DNA from: Bradyrhizobium sp. AZCC 1610
GTDB taxonomy: Bacteria > Pseudomonadota > Alphaproteobacteria > Rhizobiales > Xanthobacteraceae
Assembly: GCF_036924515.1 (NCBI RefSeq)
Contig: NZ_JAZHRR010000001.1
Coordinates: 2,761,001 to 2,825,000 of the forward strand
Length of the DNA stretch: 64,000 bases
Direction: 5' to 3'
The first letter of the stretch is position 1; each line of letters begins with the position of its first letter. Of this stretch, positions 25,122-33,445 are shown piece after piece. The position numbers were made by a program, and so were the translations under genes. The notes under the pieces are model-generated. The model was not told the DNA's origin. It did no database searches and saw nothing but the letters and a program-made list of their open reading frames with translations.

Positions 25122-25355
25122 TCAATGCAGTTTGCCGAGCATGGACGAAAACGGCAGGACGAAGATTTCATCGTTGAGATCGTCGCTGACATGCAGCGTC
25201 CAATCGCGCCAGTCTTCGGGGCCCTGCGCCGTAATCAGCGACTGCACGACGCGGGCGGCGTGGTCGCGCATCTCGGTCAGGTTTCCGACGGCGGTGCCGC
25301 GCCGATCGACGCATACGCCCTCGGAATTGGAGTAGTGGAAATAGACTCTGGCCAT
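25122..25355 (-). CDS. DUF6894 family protein, copy 1
   Basis: A 77-residue protein starting MARVYFHYSNSEGVCVDRRG. The YFHYSN start, the Asp-Arg-Gly turn, the helix LTEMRDHAARVVQSLI and the end DWTLHVSDDLNDEIFVLPFSSML are the DUF6894 pattern, which is abundant in Bradyrhizobium and Methylobacterium. GGGAG precedes the ATG. It is about 60 percent identical by eye to the copy at 27344. Function unknown. Confidence 0.8.
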   Translation of the reverse strand: MARVYFHYSNSEGVCVDRRGTAVGNLTEMRDHAARVVQSLITAQGPEDWRDWTLHVSDDLNDEIFVLPFSSMLGKLH

Positions 25356-25599
25356 ATCCGACTCCCGCGATTGCGATTCACGCTGAAAAAATAGCAGGCG
25401 GGACATCGACTTGATATTCGGGGAGATTGCGGACGGGATACTACGGGGGCCAGCGACCTCAGGTGGAACCGGTCCGTAAATTTGTCGGAAAATTATCTGT
25501 CGCAGCGCGAGGAACGAGACTTTCGGTTCGGCAGTTTCACGAGGAAGCCGCGACGAGCGAAACGTACGGCGTGGACTGGTGGAACCCTGGGAGAGCGAC

Positions 25600-25785
25600 A
25601 TGATGTCGGAAATGCAGATCCACACGATTGCGCGTCAGATGATGGAGAAGCACGGCCTCACCGCGATCGCGGAAGCCGCCCATAATGCACAGGCTTGCGA
25701 GAGCAAGGGCGATGCCGAGGAAGCCAGGGAGTGGCGTCATATCGAGGACGCGATGAAGCTGATGCGGGGACCGCATCAGAGCTAA
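25600..25785 (+). CDS. Small conserved hypothetical protein (61 aa)
   Basis: A 61-residue helical protein, MMSEMQIHTIARQMMEKHG, with the conserved segment EAAHNAQACESKGDAEEARE and WRHIEDAMKLMRGPHQS. The frame opens at a GTG (25579) but GGGAGAG lies just before the double ATG at 25600. Proteins of this length and pattern are widely conserved in Bradyrhizobium; no function is known. It is divergent from the DUF6894 cassette. Confidence 0.65.
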   Translation: MMSEMQIHTIARQMMEKHGLTAIAEAAHNAQACESKGDAEEAREWRHIEDAMKLMRGPHQS

Positions 25786-25903
25786 GTTCCGCGCAATCCG
25801 AAGGCCTGAGGGAGCCAACGGGGCACGCGAATGCGCGCCCGCGACGAGCGCAACGCAAATTGCGCTCGCGCAGTGATAACAGGTTTCGTGTAATCCCGGC
25901 TTG

Positions 25904-26905
25904 CTACCGCAGCGGCATCGGCGGGCGCACCACCGGTGCGCCGTCCTCGGCTATCGTTTGCTGCGGCGGTGCTGGCGGCAACGGCGCGGCGGTCTGCGCC
26001 GGCGGAAGCGGCGCTGCGGGAGCGGCCGCAATCGGCGCGGGCGAATAGGAAGGCGAATAGGAATAGGCCGGCTTCGGCTTACGCACTGGCGGCGGCGCGG
26101 CTGGCCGCGGCGGCGTCAGCGCCGACACCCTGGGCCGCAGGTTCTGCTCGGGGGGCCTGGCTTCGGCCGCTCGGGCCTCCGAAGCCTTGGCAAATTCACG
26201 CGCCATTTGCGCCTGGCTCGCCTTGAGCTGCGCGATGGCGGTTTTCAACTCCTCGACCTGCTGGCCCATCGTGGCGAGATCCTGCGCCATCGATTGCAAC
26301 TGGGCAGTGTCAGCAGAAGGAGCGGGCGCGGCGGCGGTGGCAGCGGGTTCGGGTTGGGCCGGTGCTTGCGCTGCCGCCGGTTGCACGGCGGCCTGATCTG
26401 TTGCGGCGGCTTCAGTGGCCGGGGCGCTCGGCTGCTCCGCGCCGGCAGGCTTGGTTGCCGAAGGTAATGCAGCCAGCACGAAGGGCGGCGCCCACTCGGC
26501 GGCCATCGCCTTGGCCTGATCGCCATAGTGCTGCCACGCGGCGGCAGCCATGGCGCCGCAAAGGGCCAGCAGCGCCATGACCACGCGCTTCACCCATTTG
26601 GCCGTCGGCCGTTCGCCGGGAGGCTTGAGACCATCCACCTTGATCTCGCTTGGCCTGATATTCTCAAGCTGGATATCGCGGACATCGCTGGCCCGAAATG
26701 TCGGTTCGACCTGCGGAATCGGCGCGCCGGCCGAGATCGGCGGCGTAACGTGAACTTGCGGCGCCGCTGGAGGGGCGGCCGGATCGTGCGCCAGCGGTGG
26801 CGCCTTTTCGGCATGCGGCGTCTTCTCGGCATGCGCGTGCAGCAGCGATTCGATCGCAAAGACGTCGTGTGGATCGGTGTCTTTCAACGTTGGCGTGGAT
26901 TGCAT
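25904..26905 (-). CDS. Pro/Ala-rich single-pass membrane protein
   Basis: A 333-residue protein. Residues 1-100 are a hydrophilic cytosolic part (RDIQLENIRPSEIKVDGLKPP), followed by one membrane helix (VKRVVMALLALCGAMAAAAW), an Ala/Pro-rich stretch, a coiled-coil (QLQSMAQDLATMGQQVEELKTAIAQLKAS) and a Pro-rich tail ending RPPMPLR. This layout suggests a periplasmic coiled-coil protein anchored in the inner membrane. No family recognised with certainty; related proteins are common in Bradyrhizobium. It lies between the two DUF6894 cassettes. Confidence 0.75.
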   Translation of the reverse strand: MQSTPTLKDTDPHDVFAIESLLHAHAEKTPHAEKAPPLAHDPAAPPAAPQVHVTPPISAGAPIPQVEPTFRASDVRDIQLENIRPSEIKVDGLKPPGERPTAKWVKRVVMALLALCGAMAAAAWQHYGDQAKAMAAEWAPPFVLAALPSATKPAGAEQPSAPATEAAATDQAAVQPAAAQAPAQPEPAATAAAPAPSADTAQLQSMAQDLATMGQQVEELKTAIAQLKASQAQMAREFAKASEARAAEARPPEQNLRPRVSALTPPRPAAPPPVRKPKPAYSYSPSYSPAPIAAAPAAPLPPAQTAAPLPPAPPQQTIAEDGAPVVRPPMPLR

Positions 26906-27151
26906 TGGCGGTCCCTTGCTCAGTCCAATGTCACCCGCATCGGGCGGCGAGCATGCTTTGGCAGGGTCGAAAAACCTCTGCCCGTAAAACCCCTGCCTGT
27001 GCCGTCACACGGCCAGCGAGGTTTGACCAAAGCAAGGCAATCTCGTGGAGAGGTTGGGGCTGCGGGTTCCAGGGGCTGGAACTGGAGAAGGGACGAATAG
27101 GGATTTTTCGGATCTGGCGCCGAACGCGTCTGCGGTGCGGTCGGCCGCGTC

Positions 27152-27334
27152 TTAGAGGGCTACGCCTGCGACGTCAGCGCGATGCCTGGCGTGCCATTTC
27201 GGGCCGGGGCCGCGCATGTAGTGGCGCTCGGGACGATAGGGGTCGCGGGCGCGCTCGATCAGGCGGTGGCACCGCGCCACGATCGCATCGAGGCGGCGGA
27301 GCAGCGGCATGAAGGGCGGTCGCGCCGGCAGCAT
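27152..27334 (-). CDS. Small basic protein of the DUF6894 cassette, copy 2
   Basis: A 60-residue Arg/His-rich protein (MLPARPPFMPLLRRLDAIVA, then RDPYRPERHYMRGPGP). It is the relative of 24948-25112, with the same 9-base gap behind a DUF6894 gene. The HYMRGPGP core is identical in the two. Confidence 0.65.
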   Translation of the reverse strand: MLPARPPFMPLLRRLDAIVARCHRLIERARDPYRPERHYMRGPGPKWHARHRADVAGVAL

Positions 27335-27343
27335 GGCGACCTC

Positions 27344-27577
27344 TCAATGCGGCTTGCCGAGGACGAAGGCGAACGGCAGAACGAAGATCTCTTCGTCGAA
27401 ATCGTCGCTGACATGCACGACCCAGTCGCGCCAGTCTTCCGCGTCGCGTCCCATGATCAGCGAGCGGACGATGCAGGCCGCGCGGTCGCGTGCCTCGGCG
27501 AGGTCGCTCACCGCTTCGCCGGATCGATCGATCCGGACTTCCCGGGAATTCGAGCAGTGGAAATAAACCTGGGCCAT
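27344..27577 (-). CDS. DUF6894 family protein, copy 2
   Basis: A 77-residue protein of the same length as copy 1, with MAQVYFHCSNSREVRIDRSG, the helix LAEARDRAACIVRSLIM and DWVVHVSDDFDEEIFVLPFAFVLG. AGGAGG lies 5 bases before the ATG, an unusually good ribosome site. It differs from copy 1 mainly in the helix and by gaining Cys residues. Expression with the downstream small basic protein is likely. Confidence 0.8.
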   Translation of the reverse strand: MAQVYFHCSNSREVRIDRSGEAVSDLAEARDRAACIVRSLIMGRDAEDWRDWVVHVSDDFDEEIFVLPFAFVLGKPH

Positions 27578-27757
27578 GTTGGCCTCCTGGACTTAGGCGA
27601 AGCTACTCTTATTGGTACGAAGCTAGCCCCAGAAGGTTTTGCCCATCCGTGATGCACCTCACAGTCGGTCGTTAAGATTTTATTAATGCTGCAGTGGTCA
27701 AATTTTAGGCATGGAATCGCAACGGAACCGGACCTCCCGAGCCGGCAGTTGCAAGAG

Positions 27758-27790
27758 AAGGCCGGCGGCGTAATGCCCGCCGGCCTTTTA
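27758..27790 (+). terminator. Intrinsic terminator over a possible 20-codon ORF
   Basis: AAGGCCGGCGG and CCGCCGGCCTTTTA form a strong hairpin with a T run. No annotated gene ends here; a 20-codon frame starting ATGGAATCGCAACGG at 27711 stops inside the hairpin (27771). The 27578-27901 stretch otherwise holds only the leader of the next gene. Confidence 0.6.
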
Positions 27791-27901
27791 TCTTGCCGGC
27801 GAGAGGCAATCGTCTCTGAAAATCACGGCGCTGTGAATCGACCTTCGGAACAAGCATCTCGGCTCGTCGGTTCGCTCTTCATATTCAGATGGAGATGCGC
27901 A

Positions 27902-28258
27902 ATGACGAAACTGACACTGCTTGGCGCGACCGCGATCGTTGCGACGGCGACGGCGGTTGCAACACCTGCCATGTCGCAGGAAGCAACCCAGGAACCCGGC
28001 ATGATCGGGTTTACTTACCCGAACTCCGACTATCTGCGCGGCGGATACGGTGTTCGCCTGCCGAGCCGCTATGACTATAGCTACTACCATGGCTACTACG
28101 GGCCTCGCGTGTATTACGGGCCTCGTGTGTATTACGGGCCCGGCCCCGTCGGGCTTGCGGCCGGCGTAGCCGCCGGTGCGGTCGGAACGGCGGCCGCCAT
28201 TGCGGGCGCGCCGTACGTTGATTCCTATGCCTATTATGACGGGCCCGGTTATTGGTAG
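27902..28258 (+). CDS. Tyr/Gly-rich secreted protein
   Basis: A 118-residue exported protein. Residues 1-25 form a signal peptide ending PAMSQ. The mature part contains DYSYYHGYYGPRVYYGPRVY, a Tyr-Gly-Pro-Arg repeat, then a glycine/alanine hydrophobic stretch (GLAAGVAAGAVGTAAAIAG) and a Tyr-rich end. Many rhizobial secreted proteins have such Tyr/Gly repeats; the role is unknown, perhaps surface association. A strong terminator follows. Confidence 0.7.
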   Translation: MTKLTLLGATAIVATATAVATPAMSQEATQEPGMIGFTYPNSDYLRGGYGVRLPSRYDYSYYHGYYGPRVYYGPRVYYGPGPVGLAAGVAAGAVGTAAAIAGAPYVDSYAYYDGPGYW

Positions 28259-28278
28259 AGACGAACGCGTAACTGCAA

Positions 28279-28309
28279 CGAAGCGGCCGCAAGGCCGCTT
28301 TTTTTTTGT
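28279..28309 (+). terminator. Intrinsic terminator
   Basis: AAGCGGCC-GCAA-GGCCGCTT followed by nine T residues ends the Tyr/Gly-rich gene transcript. Confidence 0.85.
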
Positions 28310-28433
28310 TGGCTGCCTAGCGCTTCAGCGCTGGCCACGGCGTCATTCAGGTTCATTGCGAAAAAGCGGGCCTTGCACGGAAAGAGCCCGCATGGTTCGA
28401 GTGCATCATCCAATGTCTTAAGAGGCAGGCGTC

Positions 28434-29024
28434 ATGAGCTACCGCATTCTCGTCTTTTACGGCTCCTACCGTTCCGACCGCATGGGCATCCGGCTCGCGC
28501 AATTCGTCGTCGAGGGGTTTGCCGCGCGCGGCGACGATGTCGAGCTGATCGACGCCAAGGCGATCGGCCTGCCGATGCTGGACCGGATGTACAAGGAATA
28601 TCCGAAAGGCGGCGCGCCGGCGGCGCTCGAAAAATTGGCCGAGCAGATCCGCACCGCTGACGGCTTTGTCTTCGTTACAGGCGAATACAATTGGGGCATA
28701 CAGCCGGGGCTGAAAAACCTCACCGACCATTTCCTCGAAGAATGGTTCTGGCGGCCTGCGGCGATCGCCAGCTATTCGGCCGGCCGCTTCTCCGGTGCGC
28801 GCGCCGCGCTGGCATGGCACGGCACGCTTTCGGAAATGGGCATGGTGGTGATTTCGAGCTCGATCGCCGTCGGGCCGATCGCGCAGACGCTGACGGAAGA
28901 CGGCAAACCGACCGGCGAGGGCGGCAAGGCGCTGTCACACGCGTTTCCGCGCTTTGCCGATGATCTCGTGTGGTGGATGGAGGCGGCAAGAGAGCAGCGG
29001 GAGCGCAAGAAGCCGCCATATTGA
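28434..29024 (+). CDS. NADPH-dependent FMN reductase family protein
   Basis: A 196-residue flavodoxin-fold protein. The phosphate-binding loop is seen in LVFYGSYRSDRMGIRLA (about residues 5-21), and TGEYNWGIQPGLKNLTDH matches the FMN-contact segment of the YieF/ChrR-like quinone and chromate reductase family. It reduces FMN-linked acceptors with NADPH. AGAGG precedes the ATG. No partner gene; substrate uncertain. Confidence 0.88.
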   Translation: MSYRILVFYGSYRSDRMGIRLAQFVVEGFAARGDDVELIDAKAIGLPMLDRMYKEYPKGGAPAALEKLAEQIRTADGFVFVTGEYNWGIQPGLKNLTDHFLEEWFWRPAAIASYSAGRFSGARAALAWHGTLSEMGMVVISSSIAVGPIAQTLTEDGKPTGEGGKALSHAFPRFADDLVWWMEAAREQRERKKPPY

Positions 29025-29219
29025 GAGGGATCGCTCCAACACCGCCCCGGATAGTCGCGGAGCTTTGAGCGGGCGATCGCGCGGCTGCTCCATGCCCCGA
29101 ATGGAACGCAATGATGGCGGAAGGACACCAACTTTTCGCCACGCCTGGACAGCAGATTGCGCTTTGCCTGCCTTCCTCGCCGAGCCGCCGCTCATCCCCT
29201 CCGTGTACCGGAAAAACTG

Positions 29220-29570
29220 ATGTCGCCAACGAAAGCGCGCTGCGGTCTGCTTGTTATTGCCGTCATGGCTACGCTGAGCGGATCGGTGGCCAGCGCGCAG
29301 AATCTCGATCAGGGCAAGCCGGCGCCAAAACTGTTTGCCGAAAGTTGCGCGTCCTGCCATCGCAGCCCGCGCGGGCTCTCCAAGGGCCGCTTTCATCTTA
29401 CGCTCTATCTGTTCCTGCAGAAGCACTATTCCAGCGGCTCGAGCTCGTCCTGGGCGCTGACGTCCTATCTGGAATCCATCGACAGCGGAAAGCGCGTCGC
29501 GGCGAAGCCCGCGGCGACCGGCGCGTCGCGATCGTCCTTGCGCCCGCCGGCGCCGGTGCCGGCGCGGTAG
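29220..29570 (+). CDS. Small secreted c-type haem-motif protein
   Basis: A 116-residue exported protein with a signal peptide (to SVASAQN) and one haem motif CASCHR shortly after it. The following GLSKGRFHLTLYLFLQKHYSSGSSSSWALTSYLESIDSGK resembles a compact cytochrome c-like fold, but no clear Met ligand is visible after the CxxCH. Small proteins like this are conserved in Bradyrhizobium. It has a weak ribosome site. Electron partner unknown. Confidence 0.6.
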   Translation: MSPTKARCGLLVIAVMATLSGSVASAQNLDQGKPAPKLFAESCASCHRSPRGLSKGRFHLTLYLFLQKHYSSGSSSSWALTSYLESIDSGKRVAAKPAATGASRSSLRPPAPVPAR

Positions 29571-29684
29571 CCGGAAACGATACGCCATCGCTTGCTCACG
29601 GCACCGCTGCGAAATCTCCCCAAGGCGGTCATCTTTTGGACGTCTGCCAGCTTAGCATCGTCGCTCGTAAGCGTGGCGGGGAGT

Positions 29685-29873
29685 ATGATCATGGTGGTGG
29701 CGGAGCTTCAGACCAAGGTGGAGAAGTACGAGAGCCGGGCGTCGCGTTGCGAAGCGCAGGCGCGCGAGGCAACCGACAAAGCCCAGCAGACCTTTTACGA
29801 GGTGCTGGCCGGCTACTACACGAGCCTGGCGACGGACTTTCGGAAGATCCTCGAGAAGCGTCTGGTCGCGTAA
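29685..29873 (+). CDS. Small coiled-coil hypothetical protein
   Basis: A 62-residue protein MIMVVAELQTKVEKYESRAS, then CEAQAREATDKAQQTFYEVLAGYYTSLATDFRKILE, mostly helix with heptad spacing. The frame extends upstream to 29592 but GGGGAG lies just before this ATG. The family was not recognised; similar sequences are frequent in Bradyrhizobium and in some cases annotated as uncharacterised conserved proteins. Confidence 0.6.
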   Translation: MIMVVAELQTKVEKYESRASRCEAQAREATDKAQQTFYEVLAGYYTSLATDFRKILEKRLVA

Positions 29874-29959
29874 GGCGGCCGAGCACCCTGTGAGCGCAAA
29901 TACGCTCGTCGCCGCGCGCGCATTTTGCGCGATGCGCTGGCCACGGCTACTTGCTCATT

Positions 29960-30184
29960 TCACGCGCCGCCGATCGCGCGGGTGATTATCCCGCCCCCGC
30001 CGCAGTTCGGGCAGGGGGAACCGTCGATGCGGCCCTCGCCGCCGCATTCGGGACAGATGTCGTCGCCGGTGCCGGGCGTTCCGCGTGCCGCTTCATCACC
30101 GGGATTGAGCATTGAGTTGGCCGGCTGCATCTGCGGCTTTGCGCGCGATTTTGCGCTTTGCGAGTTCGGAGCCTTGTTCCGCAT
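29960..30184 (-). CDS. Small protein with DnaJ-type CxxCxGxG repeats
   Basis: A 74-residue protein with a basic N-terminus, and two Cys repeats in CPECGGEG and CPNCGGGG that match the zinc-binding CxxCxGxG units of DnaJ and similar chaperones. Only two repeats are present, not four, so it would bind a single zinc. It lies divergently from a small hypothetical gene. No function known. Confidence 0.65.
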   Translation of the reverse strand: MRNKAPNSQSAKSRAKPQMQPANSMLNPGDEAARGTPGTGDDICPECGGEGRIDGSPCPNCGGGGIITRAIGGA

Positions 30185-30301
30185 GGTGCGTGCCTCCGTG
30201 GTTGTTCGCCGACAACGCCGCTATGGCGAGGAGGTTGCGGGCGGGTGCGACCCTTGCGCGCCAGGACGCAACTTTCGTCACCGCGAACGCGTTGGCAATG
30301 C

Positions 30302-30508
30302 ATGACAGCCAACGCAACCCTGCATCCCATGACGGGCTTCAACCCGTCCGAGCCCGCCATCCTGCACGACCGCACAAGCGACCAGATTGTGACCTGGACC
30401 GGCGAGCAAGCCGACGACTTCCGGCGCTCCAGCCGCGCGCGCGATGACGGGAGCGTGGCGTGGCGGGAATACGTGTTCGACGGCTGGGGAAACGTGCTCG
30501 GCGGGTAA
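30302..30508 (+). CDS. Small hypothetical protein (68 aa)
   Basis: A 68-residue protein beginning MTANATLHPMTGFNPSEPA, then TSDQIVTWTGEQADDFRRSSRARDD and REYVFDGWGNVLGG. It has an acidic surface and no membrane helix. It is preceded by a low-quality ribosome site, and the frame stays open upstream to 30158. Conservation is likely but the family is not known to me. Confidence 0.5.
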   Translation: MTANATLHPMTGFNPSEPAILHDRTSDQIVTWTGEQADDFRRSSRARDDGSVAWREYVFDGWGNVLGG

Positions 30509-30785
30509 GCGGTACGCGGCGAAATAGACCTGGGTAGGCGGATTAGCGGCGCGTAACCGGCCGAGGGCGCCGGGAAGGAACGGCGGATCACGCCTTTGGC
30601 TAATCTGCCCTAACGAACGCATAACAGGCTCTTCTGCTAACCTATTGGGCTTTCACCAACAATTGAGTGCGGGGAATTGCATTGTTGCAATGCAATATCG
30701 CGATATCGCAATGCAGCAAAGGAGGTATAGATTCTTGGTTCGAATCCTACCCTCGGAGATTCGGATCCCACCCCGGAGAATTGAA

Positions 30786-31064
30786 GTGAATAAGACCTAC
30801 CTTTCCATCGCTGCCGCCGCCCTGATCTCGATCGCGGGTGCCACTGCCGGCTTTGCGGCGGAGTTGCCGACCTATGAAGCGAAAAGCTTGCCGATATCGG
30901 CGGTGCAGGTTCGCGTGCTGGGAGCCGCTGACGTTCAGGAGCAATCGCGGGTGCAGACCTCCACAGCCACTGCGCATCAGCTCAGCGTCCTGACGCCGCG
31001 TACTACGACGCGGACGGCCGAGACGGCCGCGCCAACGCCAACCACCGGTCGCGCCATTCGCTGA
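30786..31064 (+). CDS. Small secreted protein
   Basis: A 92-residue exported protein starting at GTG (MNKTYLSIAAAALISIAGAT) with a signal peptide cleaved near FAAEL. The mature part is polar with QVRVLGAADVQEQSRVQT and a Thr/Pro-rich tail. GGAGA is 8 bases before the GTG. The 270-base leader has clustered ATTGCAATGCAAT-type palindromes (30670-30715). Function unknown. Confidence 0.65.
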   Translation: MNKTYLSIAAAALISIAGATAGFAAELPTYEAKSLPISAVQVRVLGAADVQEQSRVQTSTATAHQLSVLTPRTTTRTAETAAPTPTTGRAIR

Positions 31065-31089
31065 CCGACATCAGCATCGCCGTTTGAGC

Positions 31090-31121
31090 AAAAGCCCGCG
31101 ATTTCGTCGCGGGCTTTTGTC
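31090..31121 (+). terminator. Intrinsic terminator
   Basis: AAAAGCCCGCG-ATTTCGT-CGCGGGCTTTTG is a textbook hairpin with a T run, ending the small secreted protein gene. Confidence 0.9.
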
Positions 31122-31244
31122 TTGATGAATGACAGCATCCGCGTATTGCGCCGTGCGTAAGCCGATCGGCGAGGGCTATGAGCGACGTGCCATCGGATGG
31201 GTTAGCGGGTGTTCGCGCTGCCTTCTTTCAGGTAGCATTGCCGC

Positions 31245-32651
31245 ATGAGTGAAACCGAGACTTTGTTTGCGGCCTTGCGTCAGTCGTCCGACGAAGCCGT
31301 TGTGGATGTGCTCGAGCGTATGGTGCGGGATGCGCCGGATCATGCCTTGAACAAGATGAACGCGCTTGATCTCGCAGGCATGGAGGGGATCGACGAAGAG
31401 CGGGTCATCGCAACACTCCTGAATGCAGTAGGGCTCGGCATGTTCGAGATGACATGGAACGTGATGTGCCCAAGCTGCGCCGGGGTTCTTTCCGCCAACA
31501 AAAGCCTGAAGACCCTGGATCGGGCGCAGTATCATTGCGCTTTCTGCGCTGCGGGCTATGAGACGACGCTCGATAATCTGGTCGAGGTGACCTTCACGGT
31601 AAGCCCGCGCGTGCGGAAGATCGCGGCCCATAATCCCGACGAATTGTCCGCGGCCGAATATTATCGCCAGATATTCTGGAGTTCGGCGATCGATCTTCCG
31701 GACGATCTGGAGCGGCTGCTGGACGATGTCACGCTCGAAATCGTTGACTTGCCGGCAGGTGAAAGGGCCATCCTTTCCTTGCAGGTGCCGCAGGGCACGT
31801 TGATCATGTTCGATCCCGTGACGCATGCGGCCCAGTTCCTGGAGGTCAGCGGCGAAGAGACCAGCGAGCGCCAGAACCTGTCGGTGATCTTCAACAGGGT
31901 CCAGGTCCCCGTCGACACCGTTACCTTGCGCCCCGGGCCGCTGCGCCTGGCCTTGGACAACCGCACCGACGGTCGCGTGTTGCCGGCGGTGTGGGTGGCG
32001 AACCCGGCGCTGGACGACCTTCTGAAGCGACGAAAGTTGGTTCTCACGGCAACGCGTCTCCTCACCAATCAGACTTTTCGCGATATCTACCGGACCGACA
32101 CGCTCGCCATCGGCCAGCGCCTCAAGATCCTGAGCCTGACTTTCCTGTTCAGCGATCTCAAGGACTCCACCGAGCTTTATGAGCGCGTCGGTGACCTCAC
32201 TGCCTTCGATCTCGTCAACGAGCATTTCAGGCTGCTGCAGGAGATTATCGCGTCCGAAAGGGGGGCGATCGTGAAGACCATTGGCGACGCCGTCATGGCG
32301 ACCTTCGAGACGCCCGACCGCGCCATTGCCGCTGCGATCCGCATGCGCGAGGCAATGAGCGATCTTGGCGCCGAGCGTCAGCATCAGAGCCTGCGCCTCA
32401 AGATGGGCATCCATGAAGGCTCATGCCTCGCGGTCACCCTCAATGGCCAGCAGGACTATTTTGGCCAGACGGTCAATATCGCCTCGCGCGTCCAGGGCCT
32501 TGCGGCCTCACGCTCGATCGTGGTGACGGAATCGGTGGTGGAGAACGCGCATGCCCGGGCGCTGCTCGAGACCAACGGGCTGAAGCCGGCGCCCCGACGC
32601 GTGGCGCTGAGCGGCATCGCGGACAAGGTGTCGGTCTACGAGATTTCCTGA
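31245..32651 (+). CDS. Class III adenylate cyclase with N-terminal zinc-ribbon domain (DUF5939-like)
   Basis: A 468-residue soluble protein. An N-terminal domain carries two Cys pairs, CPSC (Cys75/Cys78) and CAFC (Cys98/Cys101), likely a zinc ribbon, then a beta-rich region. The C-terminal catalytic domain begins about residue 298 with LTFLFSDLKDSTELYERVGD (metal-binding Asp), TIGDAVMATF and DYFGQTVNIASRVQGL. It would make cAMP from ATP as a dimer. Such cyclases are numerous in Bradyrhizobium. Signals sensed by the N-terminal domain are unknown. The palindromic repeat at 32665 follows its stop. Confidence 0.9.
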   Translation: MSETETLFAALRQSSDEAVVDVLERMVRDAPDHALNKMNALDLAGMEGIDEERVIATLLNAVGLGMFEMTWNVMCPSCAGVLSANKSLKTLDRAQYHCAFCAAGYETTLDNLVEVTFTVSPRVRKIAAHNPDELSAAEYYRQIFWSSAIDLPDDLERLLDDVTLEIVDLPAGERAILSLQVPQGTLIMFDPVTHAAQFLEVSGEETSERQNLSVIFNRVQVPVDTVTLRPGPLRLALDNRTDGRVLPAVWVANPALDDLLKRRKLVLTATRLLTNQTFRDIYRTDTLAIGQRLKILSLTFLFSDLKDSTELYERVGDLTAFDLVNEHFRLLQEIIASERGAIVKTIGDAVMATFETPDRAIAAAIRMREAMSDLGAERQHQSLRLKMGIHEGSCLAVTLNGQQDYFGQTVNIASRVQGLAASRSIVVTESVVENAHARALLETNGLKPAPRRVALSGIADKVSVYEIS

Positions 32652-32664
32652 CGTAGCTGGCTGT

Positions 32665-32709
32665 TAGCCCGGATGAGCCAACGGGTCTCTCGTTGGCTCA
32701 TCCGGGCTA
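32665..32709. repeat. Palindromic repeat after the cyclase gene
   Basis: TAGCCCGGATGAGCCAACG and its exact reverse complement, 19-bp arms around GGTCTCT. This is a variant of the genus palindromic family and could end the cyclase transcript. Confidence 0.85.
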
Positions 32710-32860
32710 ATTCCTGTGACGCAATCACCACACTCGAACGGAATCGTACGATGGAGGCCGTGTCTGATCGCGTCCGGCCACGCTTCCGCCCGGATTCGGT
32801 CCCGCCATTGCCGTGTGTTGGTTTTCGGCTTGGGCTGGGGCGCGAGCGGGGGATTGCAAC

Positions 32861-33445
32861 ATGTCTTCCATTGGCTGCACCGGTACTTCGTGCGTTGACG
32901 TCAGAGCAGGCCGTACTCAACTTGAAGCGCCGCTGGTCCCGGCCGCGCGTGCAGGGAAATTCATACGGCTGCTTGCTGTCACGCTCGGAGCGGCATCGCT
33001 TGCGGCCTGCGCGCAGTCCTCGGTCGTCACCCAAAAATCCGAACTTCGCGCTATCAGGCAGGCGTCGCTGGATCAGGATCGAACGACATCGTCCATGATG
33101 AAGAGGCGCGTGGCCGCGTTGAGAAAGCACACCGCGTCGCGCAGAAATGCAGGCGGCATCAAAACGGCCTCGCATGGGGTTGCCAGCTTCTACACCGAGG
33201 GAACGAAGACCGCGAGCGGCGAAAAGTTCAACACGCTCGAAATGACCGCAGCTCATCCAACGTTGCCCTTCGGCACCAAGTTGCGCGTGACAAACGTTGC
33301 GAGCGGCCGGTCCGTGACGGTGCGGGTCAATGACCGCGGTCCCTACGTTCAGGGGCGCGTTGTCGATGTCTCCTATTCCGCGGCCGACGCGCTGGGAATG
33401 GTGGGGAAGGGCGTTGCCAAGGTCAAACTCGACGTGGTGGACTAG
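32861..33445 (+). CDS. rlpA: RlpA family septal ring lipoprotein
   Basis: A double-psi beta-barrel (RlpA) protein. The conserved region GVASFYTEGTKTASGEKFN to KVKLDVVD covers the last 90 residues, with the typical NDRGPYVQGRVVDVSYSAADALG. A lipobox LAAC follows a hydrophobic run (IRLLAVTLGAASLAAC), so it is probably a lipoprotein, but the chosen ATG puts 33 residues before that run, which is long; the true start may be an unusual codon nearer it. RlpA proteins are lytic transglycosylases acting on denuded glycan at the septum. The stop overlaps the convergent gene. Confidence 0.8.
   Translation: MSSIGCTGTSCVDVRAGRTQLEAPLVPAARAGKFIRLLAVTLGAASLAACAQSSVVTQKSELRAIRQASLDQDRTTSSMMKRRVAALRKHTASRRNAGGIKTASHGVASFYTEGTKTASGEKFNTLEMTAAHPTLPFGTKLRVTNVASGRSVTVRVNDRGPYVQGRVVDVSYSAADALGMVGKGVAKVKLDVVD

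Noticed and set aside
30720..30785. tRNA T-arm-like GGTTCGAATCCTACC
   Set aside because: No acceptor, D or anticodon arm surrounds it, so it is probably chance in the leader of the secreted protein gene.
32673..33098. 141-codon frame upstream of rlpA
   Set aside because: It begins in a palindromic repeat and overlaps rlpA in another frame; no domain.
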